From the NCBI RefSeq assembly GCF_020525925.1, contig NZ_CP084876.1, positions 3,906,001 through 3,970,000 of the forward strand: DNA of 64,000 nt. Reading direction: 5' to 3'. The stretch is from Klebsiella quasipneumoniae subsp. quasipneumoniae (GTDB lineage: Bacteria > Pseudomonadota > Gammaproteobacteria > Enterobacterales > Enterobacteriaceae). The notes below the pieces were generated by a model that saw only the letters and a program-made list of their open reading frames with translations, was not told the DNA's origin and made no database searches. This document shows positions 58,518-64,000 of this stretch, piece by piece (the stretch's first letter is position 1; every line of letters begins with the position of its first letter). The position numbers were made by a program, and so were the translations under genes.

Positions 58518-59525
58518 ATGAAGTGCAAACGTTTTGCCCTGGTAGGCAGTGGTTTTATCGGTCAGGTTCATGCCGCCAGCCTCGCCCGTCACGACGGGAG
58601 CGAGTTGACGATGGTGGCCGATGCCGCGCCGGAGCGCGCCCAGGCGCTGGCCGCCCGCTATGGCGCCCGGGCGGTGACGGTGAGCGAGGCTCTCCGTAGC
58701 GACGCCATCGACGCTGTGCTGATCGCCAGCTCGACCCCGTCGCATGCCGAACTGCTGGAAGCCGCCGCCCGGGCGGGCAAGGCGGTCTATTGCGAAAAAC
58801 CGATCGACCTTTCCCTGGCGCGCGCCCGCGAGGTGGTGGAGCGGGTGCTTCCCCTTAAGGTGCCGGTCACCGTCGGCTTTAACCGGCGCTTTGACAGCAG
58901 CCATCAGCAGTTGCGCCGCCAGCTGGAGCAGGGAGCGATCGGCAGGGTCGAGCTGGTGCAGATGGTCTGTCGCGCCTCCAGCATGCCGCCGCTCGACTAT
59001 CTGCGCAGCTCCGGCGGTCAGATGCGCGATCAGGCGATCCATTTCTTCGATCTTCTGCGCTTTCTCACCGGCGATGAAGTGCATACCGTAGCGGCGATGG
59101 GCGCGGCGCTGGCCCTGCCGGAAATCGCCGAATTTGGCGATGTCGACACCTCCATCCTGATGATGCAGATGCGCGGCGGCGCGCTGGCGCAGCTGGACAA
59201 CACCCGCCGCACCGGCCACGGGTATGATGAAAGGATCACCCTGCTGGGGGCAGAGGGCGCGCTGGAGTCCGGCAGCCAGTCGCCGGCGGGCCCTACCCTG
59301 TGGCGCGGCAATCAGCGCATTGAGCCAGGCCTGTGGCCGGACTGGTTCAGCCGGGTGCAAGGATCTTATTACCAGCATCTCGACGCCTTTATCCGCTCTC
59401 TGAATGGTGAAACCGTGGCCGACCTGCCCGGCCTGGTGGACGGCCTGCAGGCGCAGGCCATTGCCGAAGCGGCGGTTCAGTCTCTGCAGCGCGGCCAGTT
59501 TGTCGCCGTCGACGACTGTCGGTGA
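58518..59525 (+). CDS. Inositol 2-dehydrogenase-like Gfo/Idh oxidoreductase
   Basis: A 335-residue NAD-dependent dehydrogenase: Rossmann loop ALVGSGFIGQVHAASL (7-22), catalytic Lys in CEKPIDL, and GGQMRDQAIHFFDLLRFLTG, where IolG-type enzymes have the active-site Asp and His. IolG oxidises myo-inositol to scyllo-inosose. CTGGAG precedes the ATG at 58518. Single-gene unit divergent from the LacI regulator. Substrate as an inositol isomer is inferred. Confidence 0.8.
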   Translation: MKCKRFALVGSGFIGQVHAASLARHDGSELTMVADAAPERAQALAARYGARAVTVSEALRSDAIDAVLIASSTPSHAELLEAAARAGKAVYCEKPIDLSLARAREVVERVLPLKVPVTVGFNRRFDSSHQQLRRQLEQGAIGRVELVQMVCRASSMPPLDYLRSSGGQMRDQAIHFFDLLRFLTGDEVHTVAAMGAALALPEIAEFGDVDTSILMMQMRGGALAQLDNTRRTGHGYDERITLLGAEGALESGSQSPAGPTLWRGNQRIEPGLWPDWFSRVQGSYYQHLDAFIRSLNGETVADLPGLVDGLQAQAIAEAAVQSLQRGQFVAVDDCR

Positions 59526-59564
59526 GTGGTTGCGTGGCAACCGCTATCAGGCTCTGAACCTGCC

Positions 59565-59943
59565 TTTATGCCGGGCGGCGGCAACGCCTTGCCCGGCCTA
59601 CGGGGCCATGATAACCATCCATATCACACAGTTGCAGTGACATCCCAGGCCCGCGCAAGCGCCGCGCCGCCGGGCAAGGACAGCCGAGGCGGAGCCGTTT
59701 TATGCCGGGCGGCGGCGACGCCTTGCCCGGCCTACGGGCATGATAACCATCCATATCACACAGTTGCAGTGATATCCCAGGCCCGCGCAAGCACAGCGCC
59801 GCCGGGCAAGGACAGCCGAGGCGGAGCCGTTTTATGCCGGGCGGCGGCAACGCCTTGCCCGGCCTACGGGCATGATAACCATCCATATCACACAGTTGCA
59901 GTGATATCCCAGGCCCGCGCAAGCACAGCGCCGCCGGGCAGCA
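59565..59943. repeat. BIME array, about three units of 132-134 bp
   Basis: The tttatgccgggcggcgg arm starts at 59565, 59699 and 59831; the opposed arm ggcccgcgcaagcacagcgc follows in each. Linkers (catgataaccatccatatca; cacagttgcagtgatatccc) differ from those of the 117-bp array at 34104. It lies between two convergent dehydrogenase genes. The rest of the gap to 60026 shows nothing else. Confidence 0.9.
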
Positions 59944-60026
59944 GATATCCGGAACCGTGCGCGTCCCGGTGCCGGGCAATGGCGTGCACGCTCGCGCTGT
60001 CTGCAAACCAAAGCCCGGCCGGCCCC

Positions 60027-61058
60027 TTAACGTTCTTCGTTAAACACCGCGCCCACCTGGCGCCGCACCTCATCCATCACCTGCAGATTCTGCAGCACCT
60101 GACTGAGCGGCCGCAGCGGCGAGTCCCGCAGCCCCTGACCGATGCACCAGGCAAAATGCTCCGCCTGCCAGAACAGCTGGTCGTAGCGATTGCGCGGCTC
60201 TTCCCAGCGCAGCGCCTGCCCGCCCTGGCTGGCGGCGAGCGTGAACCCGCCGGGGGCGTAAAACTGACCGTCGATGGTCAGGGTCGCCTGGCGTCCGGCC
60301 ACCACCGCCCCGCCCGGCGTGTTGCTGAACAACGTCGTGTTTAACAGCCCCTGCATCCCGTTCCGCCAGCTGAATAGCATTGACGTCTGGCCGTTAAGCC
60401 CCTCCGCCGTCGCGCGGCCGCGGGCGACAATCTCCTGCGGCATGCCACCCACCATCAGCGCAAACGAGGTCAAATAGCTGCCGAGATCCATCATCGGCCC
60501 GCCGGCAAGGTCGGCATTAAAGATGCGGTGGTCGGTAGTGAAATACTCGCCGTGATCGGCCAGCAGGGTATGCAGGTCGCCGAGTACCCCATCCTCCAGC
60601 AGCTGGCGGATCACATCATACTTCGGCGCGTAATCGCACCACATCGCCTCCAGCGCCAGCTTCCCCTGGCGGGCGGCTTCGGCCTGCAGTTCACCTCCTT
60701 CGCCGAGGTTGAGCGCGAAGGGCTTCTCTATCAGCACGTGTTTGCCCGCCTTCAGCGCCTGCATGCCGTCGGGAAAGTGATGGTTGTGCGGCGTCGCAAT
60801 ATAGACCGCATCAATATCCGGACGCGCCAGCATCTCCTCCACCCGGCCGTAAGCCTGAGGGATCCCCCATTCCGCGGCTACCCGGTCGGCCTTCGCCTGG
60901 CTGCGGGAGGCCACGGCCACCACCTGCTGCCGGCTCTGGGTTTTCAATGCGTGCACAAAGCGCTCGGCGATCCAGCCCGGACCGATGATGCCCCAGCGCA
61001 GGGAGGGAATGCTCTGCGCCGCCGGGCGGCGCGGGGTCGGTAATTGTGAGGGAAACAT
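60027..61058 (-). CDS. Gfo/Idh/MocA-family oxidoreductase
   Basis: A 343-residue dehydrogenase: GIIGPGWIAERFVHAL Rossmann loop (about 23-38), catalytic Lys in LIEKPFAL, and the GGPMMDLGSYLTSFA segment. It is of the dihydrodiol/glucose-fructose-oxidoreductase-like subgroup rather than the IolG subgroup. AAGGAGCC precedes the ATG, nine bases after the previous gene. Third gene of the iolE-like operon. Substrate unknown. Confidence 0.82.
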   Translation of the reverse strand: MFPSQLPTPRRPAAQSIPSLRWGIIGPGWIAERFVHALKTQSRQQVVAVASRSQAKADRVAAEWGIPQAYGRVEEMLARPDIDAVYIATPHNHHFPDGMQALKAGKHVLIEKPFALNLGEGGELQAEAARQGKLALEAMWCDYAPKYDVIRQLLEDGVLGDLHTLLADHGEYFTTDHRIFNADLAGGPMMDLGSYLTSFALMVGGMPQEIVARGRATAEGLNGQTSMLFSWRNGMQGLLNTTLFSNTPGGAVVAGRQATLTIDGQFYAPGGFTLAASQGGQALRWEEPRNRYDQLFWQAEHFAWCIGQGLRDSPLRPLSQVLQNLQVMDEVRRQVGAVFNEER

Positions 61059-61067
61059 AGCGGCTCC

Positions 61068-62240
61068 TTAATCCTTAACCACGTTAACCCAGCGACGGCT
61101 GACCATCGAGGCTTCAATCGCCGACAGCACGCGCTGATTCTGTAAACCAAATTCAAAGCTGGGATAGCAGTCGTCGTCCCCACAAATCCCCTGCACCAGG
61201 TCATGCACTTCCATCACCTTGACGTCAAAATAGCCCAGCCCGCCGCCGCCAAAATCGAAGCCGAAGAAGCCGGCATAGGCCGGGATCTGGCTCCCGGCAT
61301 ACAGCGTTTTAAAGCCGCGGTCGTGTTTGTCATCGCGGAAGCGATACACCTGCAGTTCGTTAAAGCGCTCCCCGTCCATATACAGCGTGCCTTCGGTGCC
61401 GGAGACCTCCCAGAACACGCCGAAGATGCGCCCGGCGGCGATGCGCGAAGCCTCAATCACCCCCGCGGCGCCGCTGTCGAAATTGACCAGGCACTGAACC
61501 TGATCGTCATTTTCCACTTCCCGCCACTCGGCATCGGCCGCGACCCGGCTGGCATACCCGGCATCGGTCTGTGGCACCGGACGCTGGCGCAGGCAGGTTT
61601 GCGCGCTGGCGGTCACTTCACGGATCCCGCCCATCAAAAACTGGGCGACGGACAGGGTATGGGCGCCGAGGTCGCCAAGCGCCCCGCTGCCGCCGAGGGT
61701 TTTCGAGCAGCGCCAGGACCAGGGCAGGTTCGGGTCGTTATAAAACCCCTGATCAAAGGTGCCGCGGAAGCGCACCGGTTCGCCAATATCGCCCCGGGCG
61801 ATAAGCTGCTTTGCCAGCAGCGCCGCCGGGGTTTTAATGTTGTTAAAGGCCACCATGGTCTTCACCCCCGCGCGCCGGGCCGCCTGCGCCATCTCCTGCG
61901 CCTGCTGCTCGTTAACCGCCAGCGGTTTCTCGCAATAGACATGTTTACCCGCCGCGATCGCCGCCATCGCCATCGTGTAGTGCAGATGGTTCGGCGAGGT
62001 AATATCCACCACGTCCACCAGCGGATCGTTCACCAGTTCGCGCCAGTCACCGTAAGCTTTCTCCGCCCCCAGCTTCACCGCATGACGTTCAGCCAAAGCC
62101 TGATCCTGATCCGCCAGCGCGTAAAGATAGGGGCGCTTCGGCAGATCGGGATAGAACATGGCCGCGCGACGGTAAGCGTCGGCGTGCGCCTGGCCCATAA
62201 AACCGGAGCCGATAAGACCAATATTTAACCGCGCGCTCAT
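61068..62240 (-). CDS. Gfo/Idh/MocA-family oxidoreductase (second)
   Basis: A 390-residue dehydrogenase: NIGLIGSGFMGQAHADAYRR (6-25), catalytic Lys in CEKPLAV, and GALGDLGAHTLSVAQFL with the active-site Asp and His. Slightly longer than IolG, like LgdA/myo-inositol- or sugar-acid-type enzymes. The start overlaps the stop of the iolE-like gene by four bases (ATGA). It probably oxidises the same substrate class as its neighbours. Confidence 0.82.
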   Translation of the reverse strand: MSARLNIGLIGSGFMGQAHADAYRRAAMFYPDLPKRPYLYALADQDQALAERHAVKLGAEKAYGDWRELVNDPLVDVVDITSPNHLHYTMAMAAIAAGKHVYCEKPLAVNEQQAQEMAQAARRAGVKTMVAFNNIKTPAALLAKQLIARGDIGEPVRFRGTFDQGFYNDPNLPWSWRCSKTLGGSGALGDLGAHTLSVAQFLMGGIREVTASAQTCLRQRPVPQTDAGYASRVAADAEWREVENDDQVQCLVNFDSGAAGVIEASRIAAGRIFGVFWEVSGTEGTLYMDGERFNELQVYRFRDDKHDRGFKTLYAGSQIPAYAGFFGFDFGGGGLGYFDVKVMEVHDLVQGICGDDDCYPSFEFGLQNQRVLSAIEASMVSRRWVNVVKD

Positions 62241-63157
62241 GATGCGTGCTCCTCTGATGATGACGGGGACGAAAAGTGGTGCGCCAGCCAGGCGAAGGCG
62301 CGGCGAGCGGTGGCAAACGGCGGCGCCATCGCCGGGTCCTGCTCGGCTTCGATAATCAGCCAGCCGCGGTAGTCGCTGTCCCGGGCAAAGTTGAGGATCG
62401 GCGCATAGTCGATGCAGCCGTCGCCAGGGACGGTAAACAGTCCGGCGCGCACCGCCTCGTTAAAGCTCAGGTTTTCGCGATACAGGCGCCCCAGCACCTG
62501 CGGACGGACGTCTTTCAGATGCAGGTGGCGGATACGGTGACCATATTTCTCCAGCACGCGCGGGATATCGACCCCGGCGACGAAGGCGTGTCCGGTATCA
62601 AACGCCAGCCCGACGTTGTCATGGGTCTGGGACAAAAACCGCTCCAGCTCGTCGTCGTGCTCCACCAGCATCATCAGATGGTGGTGATAGGCCAGCCGGA
62701 GGCCGTAGTCCCGCAGCAGCAGGTCGGCAAAGGTATTTAGCTTATGGCAATACGCCGTCAGGCTGACGCGGCTTAACGGCGGCGAGAGCGAGATCGGCTC
62801 ATCAAGCGGCGTTTCACCGGGCAGTTGCCCGCACTCGCCATAGACCATTACCCTGGCGCCGAGCTGCTGCAGGAGCTGCGCGTGGCCCCGCACCGCCTCC
62901 AGCTCCGCTTCCACGCTGCGGTCGGCCAGCAAGCCGCTGTACCAGCCTGACGCCAGGCGCAGGTCAGCCGCCGCCAGCAGAGGCCCCAATGTCTCCGCCT
63001 GGCGGGGAAACTTCCGCCCTAACTCAATGCCCTGAAACCCCGCCTCCCGCGCCTCGCGCAGACACGTGTCGAGAGGGATATCGCCGCCTAAATCCTCCAG
63101 CACATCGTTGGTCCAGCACAGGGGGCTAATGCCCCACTGCAGGTGCTCTGTCGCCAT
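62237..63157 (-). CDS. IolE-like myo-inosose dehydratase (TIM barrel)
   Basis: A 306-residue TIM barrel of the xylose-isomerase-like superfamily with IolE hallmarks: WGISPLCWTNDVLEDLGG, GFQGIELGRKFP, LAYHHHLMMLVE, NVGLAFDTGHAFVAG and RIRHLHLKDVR. IolE dehydrates scyllo-inosose to a diketone. AAAGGAG precedes the ATG. First gene of an operon with two Gfo/Idh genes and a perfect 20-bp palindrome upstream. The kinase and hydrolase steps of the inositol pathway are not in the window. Confidence 0.82.
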   Translation of the reverse strand: MATEHLQWGISPLCWTNDVLEDLGGDIPLDTCLREAREAGFQGIELGRKFPRQAETLGPLLAAADLRLASGWYSGLLADRSVEAELEAVRGHAQLLQQLGARVMVYGECGQLPGETPLDEPISLSPPLSRVSLTAYCHKLNTFADLLLRDYGLRLAYHHHLMMLVEHDDELERFLSQTHDNVGLAFDTGHAFVAGVDIPRVLEKYGHRIRHLHLKDVRPQVLGRLYRENLSFNEAVRAGLFTVPGDGCIDYAPILNFARDSDYRGWLIIEAEQDPAMAPPFATARRAFAWLAHHFSSPSSSEEHAS

Positions 63158-63730
63158 GTTTATCTCCTTTTCAGCCAGTCGTCTGGTGTGCCGTCACTAT
63201 AAGCAGGCGACGACCAGCGATGAAAACGGAGAAATGATGGAAATCCATCATTGCCGCGGGCGAAATATCCGCTGGCGCGAGTAGCCCTGAAAAATAAATG
63301 GAAATAATGCTTGCCGCAGGCTTATTTTGCGGATAAAAATTACTGGCTTAATAACCCGCTTCAGAGGTTATCCCTTTCATTCGAAATATGATGATAGCAA
63401 TATGAAAAAATCTCAACACCGCAGCGGCGCGGGCTTTAGCCCTGCGCCCAGGCCTGGCCTGCTGTTATTTGCGTAAGTGACAAATAGTCCCTTTTAAAAC
63501 ATCAATTACTTAACATTCTCTCTGCAATAATATGACATGCAGCGGGAAGGTACGGTGATAAATAAGATCAGGGTAATGATGTTTTTACAAATAAATAACC
63601 CTTCTCCTTTCTGCTCGTTATTTATCAGGAATGGCTGCGGTTATATTTATTCGGACGCCCCTGGAGAATGCACCAATGTATATCAACCTTTATGACAATG
63701 CGCGCCGCTATCGCGATGAGAAACAATAAG
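63158..63730. other. 573-bp intergenic region
   Basis: Holds the operator at 63233-63252 near its left end and AT-rich DNA from 63300 that should carry the promoter of the gene starting at 63731. Short frames here lack ribosome sites; nothing else is supported. Confidence 0.5.
63233..63252. promoter_or_regulatory. Cluster operator, copy 2 (perfect palindrome)
   Basis: aatgatggaaatccatcatt, a perfect 9-2-9 palindrome 75 bases upstream of the iolE-like start. It shares 17 of 20 bases with 58429-58448 beside the LacI gene. Confidence 0.75.
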
Positions 63731-64000
63731 ATGAATAAGACCTGGCTTTTCACCACCCTCACCCTGGCGCTGGTCGCCGCCGCGCCGGCCCACGCCATTA
63801 GCGCGAAATACCGGGAACAGCTTGAACGCTCCGGTTGCACGCAGATGACCGACGGGACCACCTGCGATATTCATAAAACCAAAGCCGAGAATGCCGCCGC
63901 CGCGCAGCAGGCCAGCAGCGGCTTCGGCCCCTGGGTGGGCACCTGGTATGTTTATACTGACTATGGCAATAAAATTGATGAGATTACCGTCACCGCTAAA
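63731..64000 (+). CDS. Secreted protein of unknown function, 5' part
   Basis: An open frame of 90 codons from an ATG to the right edge. The product starts with a clear signal peptide (MNKTWLFTTLTLALVAAAPA, cleavage near AHA). The mature part has two Cys residues (SGCTQMTDGTTCDIH) that may form a disulfide, an Ala/Gln-rich linker and an aromatic segment (GPWVGTWYVYTDYGNKIDE). No family is recognised. The gene continues beyond the window. Confidence 0.7.
   Translation, partial: MNKTWLFTTLTLALVAAAPAHAISAKYREQLERSGCTQMTDGTTCDIHKTKAENAAAAQQASSGFGPWVGTWYVYTDYGNKIDEITVTAK

Noticed and set aside
63625..63861. 78- and 63-codon minus-strand frames near the right edge
   Set aside because: They oppose the signal-peptide-bearing gene that starts at 63731 and have no supporting features.

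Overview
The window looks like a chromosomal segment of a Klebsiella species, most likely the K. pneumoniae complex. The evidence is its high-GC enterobacterial coding sequence, a chromosomal scr (sucrose) regulon, the Klebsiella-type atsBA sulfatase pair followed by moaEF, an E. coli-like pheP and ybdG, and many REP/BIME elements. No rRNA, tRNA, IS element, prophage or CRISPR array was seen.

Layout, left to right. (1) 1-4222: the end of a fructoselysine/glucoselysine-type (gfr) operon with two SIS-domain deglycases, convergent with a LevR-type sigma-54 activator. (2) 4319-8395: a DUF2157 membrane protein, a 640-bp non-coding stretch with REPs and a structured repeat, and a divergent XRE regulator/MFS exporter pair. 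(3) 8469-16356: ybdG and pheP, which are neighbours in E. coli, are separated here by about 5 kb holding a LacI regulator, an Exc2-type lipoprotein and a three-gene sugar operon (MFS, TIM-barrel isomerase, Gfo/Idh dehydrogenase) preceded by two identical palindromic operators. (4) 16463-19803: a TonB receptor with a YncE-like lipoprotein and a Fur-like site. (5) 20198-28188: a probable amine/polyamine catabolic island (aldehyde dehydrogenase, PuuB-like flavin oxidase, cupin, APC permease, DUF3156, acetylpolyamine amidohydrolase-like deacetylase, MFS). (6) 28306-34060: a LuxR-type regulator (probable moaR), atsB, atsA, moaE, moaF. (7) 34104-35261: a seven-unit BIME array and a second copy of the structured repeat. 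(8) 35360-40311: an aldo/keto reductase, an M20 amidohydrolase with an orphan amino-acid-binding protein, and small envelope proteins (SYLF lipoprotein, RcnB-like, 11-residue-repeat protein). (9) 40581-46015: a Fur-type ABC iron-siderophore importer, a YiaWV-like pair and an IprA/YaiV-like regulator. (10) 46127-52641: scrK, scrYAB, scrR with three ScrR operators. (11) 52657-63157: an orphan membrane sensor-like protein, then a sugar (probably inositol or related cyclitol) ABC importer, a LacI regulator and four catabolic genes in two units sharing a 20-bp operator. (12) From 63731: the start of a secreted protein that runs off the window.

Most of the segment is catabolic accessory DNA: substrate-specific transporters beside dehydrogenases and local regulators. 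The most unusual non-coding signal is the ~270-bp repeat at 5583-5852 and 34991-35261. Its two copies differ by compensatory and wobble-preserving changes in predicted hairpins, while the overlapping reading frame accumulates amino-acid changes, which points to a structured nucleic-acid element rather than a gene.
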